39,646 nt of DNA from Caballeronia cordobensis (GTDB lineage: Bacteria > Pseudomonadota > Gammaproteobacteria > Burkholderiales > Burkholderiaceae): NCBI RefSeq assembly GCF_001544575.2, contig NZ_FCNY02000038.1, positions 1-39,646 on the forward strand. Direction: 5' to 3'. The number at the start of each line of letters is the position of its first letter. Positions within the stretch are counted from its first letter, which is position 1. The notes beneath the pieces are model-generated. The model had not been told where the DNA came from and did not search any database. It worked only from the letters and a program-made list of their open reading frames with translations. The position numbers and the translations under genes are program-made. Shown one piece after another: positions 16,061 through 24,141 of this stretch.

Positions 16061-16867
16061 ATGCGAAACCCAGAACATCTTCCGCCCGGCCCGTCTTCCC
16101 GCTCGGCCACGCCCGATTTCACGGCGGTCAGCTGGAATCTGCACAAGGGCCGCTCGCCCCTCGGCCTGCGCGCCTGGAACGCGATGCAGCGGTGGGTCCA
16201 GACCACCAACGCCGACGTCTATTTCCTGCAGGAAGCGATGGCGCGGCGCATGCCGCAGCCCGTCCTCGCGAGCGGCTTCGGCAATCCGCTCAACGCGCCG
16301 CTCGACGACGTCTGGCATTGTCAGGCAACCGAAATCGCCACCGCGCTGGAACTGCAGATCGCGCTCGGGCCGAACGTATTCAAGCCCTCGTGGCGGCACG
16401 GCAACGCGATCCTGTCGCCGCATCCGCTCGACCTGTCCGGGCGCTGGGACATCTCGGCGCATCGTTTCGAAAAGCGCGGTTTGCTGGTGGCGCGCGCGAC
16501 GTTTTCCGGCCAGGCGATCACGCTTTTGTGCGCGCATCTCGCGCTCACGCGTCAGGCGCGGCTGCGTCAGATGAACTGGATCGCGCACTGGATCGCGAAG
16601 GAAGCGCCGGAAGGCCCGCTCGTGCTCGCAGGCGATTTCAACGACTGGCGCAACGATTCCGTGCCGCTGTTCGGCGAACTCGGCATGAGCGAAGTCGCAA
16701 CGATGCTCGGCGAATCGGGCCGCACGTTTCCGGCGTTCTCGCCGGCGCTCGCGCTCGACAAGATGTTCGTGCGCGGCCTTCGGCCCGTCGAATGGCTCGT
16801 GCCGACGCAGGACACCGCCTGGCTGTCCGATCACCTGCCGTACATGGCGCGGCTGCGCGTGGAGTGA
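16061..16867 (+). CDS. endonuclease/exonuclease/phosphatase (EEP) family hydrolase
   Basis: 268 residues of the DNase I-like fold. Conserved active-site pieces in order: SWNLHKGRS (metal/Asn), FLQEAM (catalytic Glu), CAHLALTR (His), LVLAGDFNDWRND (Asp/Asn), and SDHLPYMARL (Asp-His pair) at the C-terminus. This metal-dependent phosphodiesterase family covers DNases, sphingomyelinases and phosphatidylinositol phosphatases; the substrate here is not evident. No signal peptide is seen, so it is probably cytoplasmic. The start is the ATG at 16061; no strong ribosome site is visible. Confidence 0.88.
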   Translation: MRNPEHLPPGPSSRSATPDFTAVSWNLHKGRSPLGLRAWNAMQRWVQTTNADVYFLQEAMARRMPQPVLASGFGNPLNAPLDDVWHCQATEIATALELQIALGPNVFKPSWRHGNAILSPHPLDLSGRWDISAHRFEKRGLLVARATFSGQAITLLCAHLALTRQARLRQMNWIAHWIAKEAPEGPLVLAGDFNDWRNDSVPLFGELGMSEVATMLGESGRTFPAFSPALALDKMFVRGLRPVEWLVPTQDTAWLSDHLPYMARLRVE

Positions 16868-16876
16868 AGGCGCGCT

Positions 16877-17278
16877 TCAGGCGCGCGGTGCGGCGAGCAG
16901 CGCTTCCAGATCCGCAATGGAAACCGGCTTCGTCAGATGATGATCGAAGCCCGCGTCGAGCGTCTGCTGTCTGTCGGCGTCGCCGCCCCAGCCGGTCAGC
17001 GCCAGCAGCAGCGCGTGTCGGGACGCGTCGCGCTTTCTCACCTCGCGCGCGACCTCGAGGCCGCTCATACCGGGCATGCCGATATCGAGCACGATCACAT
17101 CGGGATTGAATTCGTCGATCGATGCGAGGGCGCGCGGCCCGTCGTGCTCCGTGCGCACTTCGTGACCGAGCGCTTCCAACAGCATCGAGAGCGCCAGCGC
17201 CGCATCGACGCTGTCGTCGACGAGCAGGACGCGCCGGCCTCGCGCCTCGCCGCCGCTGGCAACGGCTGTGGTGTTCAT
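16877..17278 (-). CDS. stand-alone receiver (CheY-like) response regulator
   Basis: 133 residues: a short N-terminal extension rich in small residues, then a complete receiver domain. D21/D22 acidic pair, phospho-acceptor D65 (VLDIGMPG), T95 and K117 are all present, with ALTGWGGDADRQQ and AGFDHHLTKPV as in hybrid-kinase receivers. There is no output domain and no neighbouring kinase. It is related to the receiver at 6221-6583. The start ATG at 17278 follows GGGGAA; it is divergent from alkB. The open frame upstream of the start lacks similarity. Confidence 0.9.
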   Translation of the reverse strand: MNTTAVASGGEARGRRVLLVDDSVDAALALSMLLEALGHEVRTEHDGPRALASIDEFNPDVIVLDIGMPGMSGLEVAREVRKRDASRHALLLALTGWGGDADRQQTLDAGFDHHLTKPVSIADLEALLAAPRA

Positions 17279-17464
17279 GCGATTCCCCGAATCGTCGCCG
17301 CGCAGGTGCGGGACGAAACGGTGTTCCGGCCCTTGCGCGATTTTATTGAGATGACTCGGGAAATGTAGCACAGCGTCCGCGCATGCCAGAAAATGAGCCG
17401 GCAATCACGGCGCGCGAGGCTCTGCTATCGTGAATACTTCATTTGCCGTTCGCGCCTCACCGCC

Positions 17465-18061
17465 ATGTTCGATCTCTTCGACGACATTCCCAAGCCCGAC
17501 ATCGTGTGGCATCCGGACTGGATCGACGCCGACCAAGCGTCCGATCTGATGGGCGCGCTCATCGACGAAGTGCGCTGGCAACAGGACACGATGACCACGC
17601 CCGGCGGCCGCGTACCGCTACCGCGCCTGACCGCGTGGCAAGGCGAGCCGGACGCGGTGTATGTGTATTCCGGCATCCGCAACGTGCCGCAGCCGTGGAC
17701 GCCCGCCGTCGCGCAACTTCGCGAGCGCGCGCAAACCGCCTGCGACGCGCGCTTCAACAGCGTGCTGCTGAACCGCTATCGCGGCGGCCTCGACAGCATG
17801 GGCTGGCACGCCGACAAGGAGCGCGAACTCGGCCCCGAGCCGGTGATCGCATCGGTGAGTCTCGGCACGACGCGCACTTTCGAGTTCCGTCACGCGCGCA
17901 CGCACGCCACGCACGCGCTCGCCCTCACACACGGCAGCCTGCTCGTGATGCGCGGACGCACGCAGCAGGAATGGGTGCATCGCGTGCCGAAGGAGCCGGG
18001 CATGACCGGCGAGCGCATCAATCTCACGTTTCGCTGGGTCGATGCGTTCAAGCGCAAATAG
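17465..18061 (+). CDS. alkB: AlkB-type alpha-ketoglutarate-dependent DNA repair dioxygenase
   Basis: 198 residues. Fe(II) ligands are H115 and D117 in SMGWHADKE plus H172 in WVHRVPK; 2-oxoglutarate is held by R184 in ERINLTFR. The NRYRGGLDSMGWHADKE block and TFEFRH are family signatures. The enzyme oxidatively removes methyl groups from 1-methyladenine and 3-methylcytosine. It is close to the ALKBH2/3-like bacterial group. Monocistronic; it starts at the ATG at 17465, and its stop is six bases from the convergent ridA-like gene. Confidence 0.93.
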   Translation: MFDLFDDIPKPDIVWHPDWIDADQASDLMGALIDEVRWQQDTMTTPGGRVPLPRLTAWQGEPDAVYVYSGIRNVPQPWTPAVAQLRERAQTACDARFNSVLLNRYRGGLDSMGWHADKERELGPEPVIASVSLGTTRTFEFRHARTHATHALALTHGSLLVMRGRTQQEWVHRVPKEPGMTGERINLTFRWVDAFKRK

Positions 18062-18067
18062 AACCGC

Positions 18068-18466
18068 TCAAGGCCGCCGGGCGACGAAATCGATCTCCAC
18101 GAGCGCATCGCGCGCGAGTCCCGTCACGCCGACGCAGGTGCGCGCAGGCAGCGGCTTCGGCAGAAAGTACGATCGATACACCGCGTTCATCGCATCGTAA
18201 TCGCGCTTGAATTCCGTCAGGAAGATGCGCACGCTGACCACGTTGTCGAGCGTCAGTCCGACGCCGTTCAGCACGAGAATCAGGTTGTCCATCACGCGGC
18301 GTGTCTGCGCTGCGACGCCTTCGGGCAGCGGCGCGCCGTCGTCGTTCGGATCGGTGGGCATCTGGCCGGTCAGGAACACCCAGCCGTCGGCTTCGGCCGC
18401 GTGCGAGAAAGGGCCGACGGGCGTCGGCGCGGCATCGACCATCGTGAATTTGGGCAACTGGCTCAC
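18068..18466 (-). CDS. RidA/YjgF-family enamine/imine deaminase
   Basis: 132 residues. Family features: GPFSHAAEADGWVFLTGQMP, QTRRVMDNLILVLNGVGLTLDNVVSVRIFLTE, and the C-terminal PARTCVGVTGLARDALVEID with the conserved Arg and Glu/Asp. RidA proteins hydrolyse reactive 2-aminoacrylate-type intermediates and protect PLP enzymes. The start is GTG at 18466, five to six bases after GAGGAG. Subgroup and exact substrate are not certain. Confidence 0.9.
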   Translation of the reverse strand: MSQLPKFTMVDAAPTPVGPFSHAAEADGWVFLTGQMPTDPNDDGAPLPEGVAAQTRRVMDNLILVLNGVGLTLDNVVSVRIFLTEFKRDYDAMNAVYRSYFLPKPLPARTCVGVTGLARDALVEIDFVARRP

Positions 18467-18562
18467 TTCGTCTCCTCGTTGTGCGTTGGTAAGAATGGCA
18501 CCGGCACGTTAGCGCGCCAAAATTGCGCGCGTGTTTCGGCTTCGTGCGAAGACGGCGGGCTT

Positions 18563-19735
18563 TTAGATGACCGCGTCGGCGGCAGGCGCCTTCACGCGGT
18601 TGCGGCCCGCGACCTTCGCGGCATAGAGCAGGCCGTCGGCGCGCGCCATCAGCGCAGCGAGCGGCTCGCGTCCGTCCCATGCCGCAATCCCTGCGCTGAA
18701 GGTGTAATGCAGCACGCCGCCGGGCACGCCGCACGGCGTCGCTTCGACCGTGCGGCGCAAGCGCTCGACGAGCGCCGTGACGTCCTCGATGCGCGCCGCC
18801 GCGCAGAACAGACAGAACTCTTCGCCGCCGATTCGCCCGAACGCATCGTCATCGCGGATGCGCGCCTGCACGATCGAGGCGAAATGGCGCAGCACCTCGT
18901 CGCCCGCCGCGTGGCCGTAGCGGTCGTTCACGCGCTTGAAATGATCGACGTCGACGACCGCGACGTACTCGCGCGCGCCCGTCTGCGAAGCGCGCGAGAG
19001 ACGTTGCGCCGCCGCCGCGAGCAGCGCCTTGCGCGACAGCGCGCCGGTGAGATCGTCGAAGCGCGCGAGGCGTTCGAGACGCTGCGCGAGCCGGTCGTGC
19101 GCCATCATCACGAGCCCGATGCACAGCGAGGGCAGCACGAGAATGCCGAGCGCGAGAAACGTGATCTGCATCGGCCCCGGCTGCAGCAGCGCGGCCTGCG
19201 CGGGCGGCTGCACGACATAGATCGCACCGCGGATCGTATGGCCGAGCGCGCCGAGCGCGGCGGCGCCGGCGACGAACAGATAGTTGTAGCGCGGCCGCTC
19301 CTTCGGACGCTCGATCAGCACGCGCCCGGCGATCGCGAGATCGCACGCCGCATGAAACGCCGACACGACCACCACGCGCACGTGTGCATCGGGCACGGCG
19401 TAGGTGAAATAGACGATGCCCGCCATCACGCCGAGCCACATGATCCAGCCGGTCCAGCGCTGCGCGGGACGCATGCGGACATCGAAGAAATCGTTGCAGC
19501 CTTCGTAGATGAGCAGGATCGTCGCGGCAAGCAACTGGTTCGCGGCGACAACGCCGAGCCACGCGGGCACGATGTTCTGCACCGCGAAGAGCACGAGCGA
19601 GACGATCGCGAGCACGTTCGCCCAGAGCCAGCGCGGCACGCCGTCGATCGCGTGCGAAAGCAGCGAAATCAGCACCAGTATCGAGAGAATGCTCGATAGC
19701 GCGGTGACGACGAGAATGCTGACTGGACTGAACAT
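18563..19735 (-). CDS. membrane diguanylate cyclase (GGDEF)
   Basis: 390 residues. Residues 1 to about 212 contain six or seven hydrophobic segments, an MHYT/7TM-like sensory membrane part of no recognised type. The GGDEF domain follows (about 225-385), with the active-site GGEEF at 303-307 and an inhibitory RxxD site (RDDD, 294-297), so product inhibition is expected. It converts two GTP to cyclic di-GMP at the inner membrane. The start is the ATG at 19735; the open frame reaches further upstream across an intergenic region and a terminator without sense. Confidence 0.92.
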   Translation of the reverse strand: MFSPVSILVVTALSSILSILVLISLLSHAIDGVPRWLWANVLAIVSLVLFAVQNIVPAWLGVVAANQLLAATILLIYEGCNDFFDVRMRPAQRWTGWIMWLGVMAGIVYFTYAVPDAHVRVVVVSAFHAACDLAIAGRVLIERPKERPRYNYLFVAGAAALGALGHTIRGAIYVVQPPAQAALLQPGPMQITFLALGILVLPSLCIGLVMMAHDRLAQRLERLARFDDLTGALSRKALLAAAAQRLSRASQTGAREYVAVVDVDHFKRVNDRYGHAAGDEVLRHFASIVQARIRDDDAFGRIGGEEFCLFCAAARIEDVTALVERLRRTVEATPCGVPGGVLHYTFSAGIAAWDGREPLAALMARADGLLYAAKVAGRNRVKAPAADAVI

Positions 19736-19869
19736 CGCTGAAAGTGAAGGGGATGCCGTTCGTGCGGCACGCGTATCCACGCCGCCAGCGTATTTACGGC
19801 ACGAACGGCCGCACCTTGAACGCGCCCTGTGCGACACGCGATCGCATCGCCTGCGCAATACAGGCGTCC

Positions 19870-19910
19870 AAAAACAAAAAACGCGGCGCAGCCCGCCGGC
19901 TCGCCGCGTT
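19870..19910 (-). terminator. terminator of the small Gly/Tyr/Arg-rich gene
   Basis: 9-bp stem AACGCGGCG / CGCCGCGTT with a small inner stem AGCC/GGCT, then a T-rich run on the minus strand. It lies 40 bases past the stop at 19951. The remaining bases to 19735 are promoter DNA of the cyclase gene. Confidence 0.85.
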
Positions 19911-19950
19911 TTCCAGCAATGCGCAGTCCAGATGAACCGCAGTTGAAGCG

Positions 19951-20256
19951 TTACCAGCCGTGACGGTCGCGCCAGCGTTCCTCGCGGCGCATCTCGTGGC
20001 GCCAGCGACGCTCGCGCCACTCGTGACGCCGCCATTCGCGCTCGCGCCAGCCGTCGTGACGATAGCCGTAGCCGCGATAGCCGCCGCCGTCGCCGTAACC
20101 GCCGCCATAACCGTAATAGCCAACCGGCGCGGGTTGCGCATAGACCGGCACGCCGACGCCCACCGCCACATCGACGTGGGCATTCGCCGATGCCGATATC
20201 GCCAGCGCGGCCAATCCCGCCATCCCGATGAACGTGCCCAGCAGTTTCTTTTTCAT
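19951..20256 (-). CDS. small secreted Gly/Tyr/Arg/Trp-rich protein
   Basis: 101 residues. A signal peptide is clear (KKKLLGTFIGMAGLAALAISASANA, cleavage near residue 26). The mature part begins with a Val/Pro-rich patch, then a Gly-Tyr repeat region (GYYGYGGGYGDGGGYRGYGY) and ends in a strongly basic Trp/Arg/His/Glu segment with repeated WRxxEWR-like units. Short proteins of this design are common in Burkholderia and relatives and are uncharacterised; an envelope or metal/nucleic-acid binding role would be speculation. Start ATG at 20256 with GGGAGAAG upstream; terminator downstream. Confidence 0.8.
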   Translation of the reverse strand: MKKKLLGTFIGMAGLAALAISASANAHVDVAVGVGVPVYAQPAPVGYYGYGGGYGDGGGYRGYGYRHDGWREREWRRHEWRERRWRHEMRREERWRDRHGW

Positions 20257-20382
20257 GCCGCTTCTCCCTGCACGCGAGTGCTCCGTGAGTCAGGTGAAGT
20301 CTAAAAAGCGGCGCCGGATACAGGTGCAACGGGTCTGCCAGAAAGGTAACGTCAGGTAACGGTCAGGTCGGTCGAATGCGCG

Positions 20383-20805
20383 TCACCGCACACGCTTGCC
20401 CGTTTCGTCGATGACGACCTCGCCGTCTTCCTTCGTGAACGGTCCTTTCTGCGCTTCGGGCAGAAGATCGAGCACGAGCTCCGACGGGCGGCACAGCCGC
20501 GCGCCCTTCGGCGCATCGACGAACGGCCGGTTGATGAGAATCGGATGCGCGAGCATCGCGTCGATGAGCTGATCGTCGGTCAGGCCTGGATCGTCGAGGC
20601 CGAGTTCGGCGTACGGCGTGCCCTTTTCGCGCAGCGCTTCGCGCACCGAGAGACCCGCGCGCGCGATCAATGCGACGAGCGCTTCGCGGCTCGGCGGATG
20701 CGTCAGATATTCGATCACGGTCGGCTCGATGCCGGCGTTGCGAATCAGCGCGAGCGTGTTGCGCGAGGTTCCGCACTTCGGGTTGTGGTAGATGGTGACG
20801 GTCAT
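20383..20805 (-). CDS. arsC: arsenate reductase, glutaredoxin-dependent type
   Basis: 140 residues, full length. Catalytic C11 in HNPKCGTSRNTL; the conserved pieces EYLTHPPSRE, LDDPGLTDDQLIDAMLAHPILINRPFV and LCRPSE (with arginines used in oxyanion binding) match the plasmid R773/E. coli ArsC family. It reduces arsenate to arsenite using glutathione and glutaredoxin. There is no arsB, arsR or acr3 next to it, so it stands outside an ars operon. Start ATG at 20805. Downstream, 20343-20370 carries a short run of three AGGT(AAC)GTC-like direct repeats. Confidence 0.93.
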   Translation of the reverse strand: MTVTIYHNPKCGTSRNTLALIRNAGIEPTVIEYLTHPPSREALVALIARAGLSVREALREKGTPYAELGLDDPGLTDDQLIDAMLAHPILINRPFVDAPKGARLCRPSELVLDLLPEAQKGPFTKEDGEVVIDETGKRVR

Positions 20806-21273
20806 GGTCGCGAGGTCCTTGCGGTCTGAAACGGAAAATACACGCCTCGCATTCTAGAACCGAAGCGCCGATGACGTGGCCGCCAGCCTCGCGCCACGCC
20901 CTCGCCCCCTTGCATGGCGCGGGTTGAAATGACCTGTTCATTCGCGCGCCGGCGGCCTATAACGAAGTGTGCAGCGCGGCATGCGTCTTCTGCGGACCGC
21001 GGGTCCGAAACGGTCTTTCCGCCGGCAAGCGCACCGGCGCTCCGTCTGCATCGCATCGGCGAGATGCCGTGCGCGAAACGCATACGAACGAGTTCGGGAC
21101 ACCGGCAGCTCAACGCAGCGAAGCCGGAAACCGGCGCCGATGTCCATCCGGACGGCGCGCCACGCATGGCGAACGAAGCAGACGTGGCACGTTCCGTGCG
21201 GATCGACGATCCGAATCAGCGAACAGCGTTACGCGGTGTTCACGCGAGCGCGCCTTCCGATCAAGGAGTCGAC
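20806..21273. other. long intergenic region, no gene recognised
   Basis: 468 bases between arsC and a small secreted protein. Open frames cover it in several phases because of high GC, but none has a ribosome site, signal peptide or known motif. It should contain the promoters of both flanking genes. No hairpin or repeat stood out. Confidence 0.4.
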
Positions 21274-21573
21274 ATGAAATCACGTATCGCCGTGGCGGCG
21301 CTCGCCGCTTCGTTGCTCACCGCCGCAGGCCTCGCCTCGGCGCAGCAAACCTACTATCGAACCGCGCAGGTACCGGGTCAGACAACCGCCGATACCTGGA
21401 CCGATCCGAGCGCGCCTCAGCAAAGCGCCATGCAGGGCCAGCCAGGCGACGCCTCCTATGGTGGCGCCCCGATGACCCGCGGCGAAACCGGCATGACCAT
21501 GGGCAGCATGGACAGCGCATCGTCCAAGCCCTGCGTGCGCGGGCCGCAATGCAATATCTTCTTCGGCAACTGA
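21274..21573 (+). CDS. small secreted protein of unknown function
   Basis: 99 residues. Signal peptide KSRIAVAALAASLLTAAGLASA with cleavage near residue 23. The mature chain is low in hydrophobics, rich in Gln, Thr, Gly and Met (GETGMTMGSMDSASS), and ends in KPCVRGPQCNIFFGN with two cysteines five apart. I do not recognise a family. AAGGAG is located seven bases before the ATG at 21274, which decides the start over longer in-frame possibilities. Confidence 0.75.
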   Translation: MKSRIAVAALAASLLTAAGLASAQQTYYRTAQVPGQTTADTWTDPSAPQQSAMQGQPGDASYGGAPMTRGETGMTMGSMDSASSKPCVRGPQCNIFFGN

Positions 21574-21677
21574 GCGCGGCGAACGAAGCTTCCAAAGCTG
21601 CGCTAGCATAGGTGCACGACACGGCGCGTCCGCTCGAAACGAGCGGCGCGCCTTCCCTTTTTTACGGAACCGCCGAC

Positions 21678-21944
21678 ATGCACCGCGACGAATTTCTCGC
21701 ACTTCTTTCGAGCGAAGGTTTCCACGAAGTCGCCACGGTCACGCGCGATCCGAACGGTTCGCTCGATGTCCATGCGCATCCGTTCGAAGCCAAGGCGCTG
21801 ATTCTGGAAGGCGACGTCACGATCCGCACCGGCGACAACGCGAGCACGTATCGCACGGGCGATATCTTCCATCTCGCGACGAACATCGAACATTCGGAGC
21901 AGTACGGGCCGCAAGGCGTCAGCTATCTGGTCGGCCGCAAGTAG
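21678..21944 (+). CDS. small cupin-domain protein
   Basis: 88 residues, a single cupin barrel: DVHAHPFEAKALILEGDVTI carries the two histidines and glutamate of motif 1, and GDIFHLATNIEHSEQYGPQG is motif 2 with its histidine. The ATG at 21678 fits the fold; a GTG at 21612 would add a 22-residue unrelated stretch. Its TAG stop is followed immediately by the ATG of the DUF72 gene, so the two are translated from one message and likely coupled. Substrate unknown. Confidence 0.85.
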   Translation: MHRDEFLALLSSEGFHEVATVTRDPNGSLDVHAHPFEAKALILEGDVTIRTGDNASTYRTGDIFHLATNIEHSEQYGPQGVSYLVGRK

Positions 21945-22760
21945 ATGGCGACCGCCAAGAGCAAAACCGGCCGCATACGCGTCGGCATCGGCGGATGGAC
22001 GTTCGAGCCGTGGCGCGGCACGTTCTATCCGGAAGGCCTTGCGCAGAAGCGCGAGCTCGAATACGCAAGCCGCGCGCTCACCAGCATCGAAGTGAATGGG
22101 ACGTTTTACGGCTCGCAAAAGCCCGAGACGTTCGTCAAATGGCGCGACGAGGCCCCCGATGACTTCGTGTTCTCGCTGAAGGCGCCGCGCTACGCCACCA
22201 ATCGCCGCGTGCTAGCCGACGCGGGCGATACGATCGAGCGTTTTTTCGGCAGCGGCGTGCTCGAACTGAAAGACAAGCTCGGCCCGATCAACTGGCAATT
22301 CGCGGCGACGAAGAAGTTCGATCCGGAAGACTTCGAGCGCTTTCTCGAACTGCTGCCCGCGAAAGTCGAAGGACGCGCGATCCGGCACGCCGTCGAAGTG
22401 CGGCACGAGAGTTTCTGCGATCCGGCGTTCATCGCGCTGGCGCGCAAGTATCGCGTAGCAATCGTGATGGCGGGCGATTCGAAATATCCGCAGATCGCGG
22501 ATGTGACCGCGCCGTTCGTCTATGCGCGCATCATGGGCACGACGGACAAGCAGGCGAAAGGCTATGCGAAGACGGCGCTCGACCGCTGGGCCGAGCGCGC
22601 GCAAACCTGGGCCGCGGGCGGCTTGCCCGACGACGTGCAGACGTTCGGCAAGGCCGCGCCGAAAGCGGCATCGCGCGATGTGTTCGTCTACGTGATCAGC
22701 GGCTTCAAGGAGCGCAATCCGGCTGCTGCGATCGCGCTCATCGAGCGATTGAAGGATTAA
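21945..22760 (+). CDS. DUF72-family (YecE-like) TIM-barrel protein
   Basis: 271 residues. The N-terminal IRVGIGGWTFEPWRGTFYPEGL and the following EYASRALTSIEVNGTFYGSQ are the DUF72 signatures, followed by VFSLKAPRYATNRR and VEVRHESF. The family is a TIM barrel of unknown activity, sometimes found near DNA repair or iron-sulfur genes. Start ATG abuts the cupin stop with zero spacing. Its TAA stop (22758-22760) overlaps the gudD stop on the opposite strand (22757-22759) within TTAA, so the two genes converge end to end. Confidence 0.9.
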   Translation: MATAKSKTGRIRVGIGGWTFEPWRGTFYPEGLAQKRELEYASRALTSIEVNGTFYGSQKPETFVKWRDEAPDDFVFSLKAPRYATNRRVLADAGDTIERFFGSGVLELKDKLGPINWQFAATKKFDPEDFERFLELLPAKVEGRAIRHAVEVRHESFCDPAFIALARKYRVAIVMAGDSKYPQIADVTAPFVYARIMGTTDKQAKGYAKTALDRWAERAQTWAAGGLPDDVQTFGKAAPKAASRDVFVYVISGFKERNPAAAIALIERLKD

Positions 22761-24106
22761 CGCACCAGACACGGCTTCTTGTTGTCGAACTTCCAGTTCG
22801 GGATCAGGTATTGCATCGCGACGCCGTCATCGCGCGCGCCGAGGCCGTGCTTCTGATACAGCGCGTGCGCCTTCTCGACTTCGTCCATATCCAGCTCGAC
22901 GCCCAGGCCCGGCACTTCCGGCACCTTCACCTTGCCGCCGACGATCTGCAACGGATCGCGAGTGAGACGCTGGCCGTCCTGCCAGATCCAGTGCGTGTCG
23001 ATCGCCGTGATCTTGCCCGGCGCGGCGGCGGCGACATGCGTGAACATCGCGAGCGAAATATCGAAGTGATTGTTCGAGTGCGAGCCCCACGTGAGACCCC
23101 AGTCGTTGCACATCTGCGCGACGCGCACCGAGCCTTGCATCGTCCAGAAATGCGGATCGGCGAGCGGAATATCGACCGATTGCAACTGGATCGCGTGACC
23201 CATCTGGCGCCAGTCGGTCGCGATCATGTTGGTCGCCGTCGGCAGGCCCGTCGCGCGGCGGAATTCGGCCATCACTTCGCGGCCCGAATAGCCGTTTTCC
23301 GCGCCGCACGGATCTTCCGCGTAGGCGAGCACGTCGTGCTTGTCGCGGCACAGGCGGATCGCTTCGGCGAGCGACCACGCGCCGTTCGGATCGAGCGTCA
23401 CGCGCGCTTGCGGGAAGCGTTCAGCCAATGCCGTCACCGCCTCGATTTCCGCGTCGCCTGCGAGCACGCCGCCTTTCAGCTTGAAGTCGTTGAAGCCGTA
23501 GCGCGCCTGCGCCGCTTCGGCGAGACGCACGACCGCTTCGGGCGTCAGCGCGACTTCCGTACGCACGCGCTCCCAGTCGTCGCGGCCATCCGTGCCGGAT
23601 GCGTAAGGCAGATCCGTCTTGTTGCGATCGCCGACGTAGAACAGATAGCCGAGCATTTCCACTTCATCGCGCTGCTGGCCTTCGCCGAGCAATGCCGCGA
23701 CGGGCACGCCGAGATGCTGGCCGAGCAGATCGAGCAGCGCCGCTTCGAGCGCGGTCACGGCGTGGATCGTCGTGCGCAGATCGAAGGTTTGCAGGCCGCG
23801 GCCGCCCGCGTCGCGGTCGGCGAACGCGGTGCGCACGCGGTTCAGGATCGCCTGCAGATTGCCGATGCTTTGCCCGACGACATACGCGCGCGCATCGTCG
23901 ATCGTCTTGCGGATATTCTCCCCGCCCGGCACTTCGCCGACGCCCGTGTTGCCCGCGCTGTCCTTCAGGATCACGATGTTGCGCGTGAAGAACGGGCCGT
24001 GCGCGCCCGAGAGATTCATGAGCATGCTGTCGCGGCCGGCGACCGGCACGACGCGCAATTCGGTGACTTTCGGAGTGGCGTTCGGTTTGACTGCGTTCGT
24101 GGACAT
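22757..24106 (-). CDS. gudD: D-glucarate dehydratase
   Basis: 449 residues, full length for GudD of the enolase superfamily. It removes water from D-glucarate (and L-idarate) to give 5-keto-4-deoxy-D-glucarate. Catalytic KxK is K209/K211 in DFKLKGG; metal ligands are in TLDPNGAW (D239, N241), YAEDP (E264) and ATNMIATDW (N293); the catalytic histidine is H343 in WGSHSNNHFD. The start is the ATG at 24106. A second frame reading upstream from here is open far into the transporter gene, but that is a GC-rich artefact. The gene lies 35 bases after the MFS gene stop in the same direction, so the pair is an operon. Confidence 0.95.
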   Translation of the reverse strand: MSTNAVKPNATPKVTELRVVPVAGRDSMLMNLSGAHGPFFTRNIVILKDSAGNTGVGEVPGGENIRKTIDDARAYVVGQSIGNLQAILNRVRTAFADRDAGGRGLQTFDLRTTIHAVTALEAALLDLLGQHLGVPVAALLGEGQQRDEVEMLGYLFYVGDRNKTDLPYASGTDGRDDWERVRTEVALTPEAVVRLAEAAQARYGFNDFKLKGGVLAGDAEIEAVTALAERFPQARVTLDPNGAWSLAEAIRLCRDKHDVLAYAEDPCGAENGYSGREVMAEFRRATGLPTATNMIATDWRQMGHAIQLQSVDIPLADPHFWTMQGSVRVAQMCNDWGLTWGSHSNNHFDISLAMFTHVAAAAPGKITAIDTHWIWQDGQRLTRDPLQIVGGKVKVPEVPGLGVELDMDEVEKAHALYQKHGLGARDDGVAMQYLIPNWKFDNKKPCLVR

Positions 24107-24141
24107 GAGCGTGATCCTTGACCTTGAGAGAGGGAAGCGTA

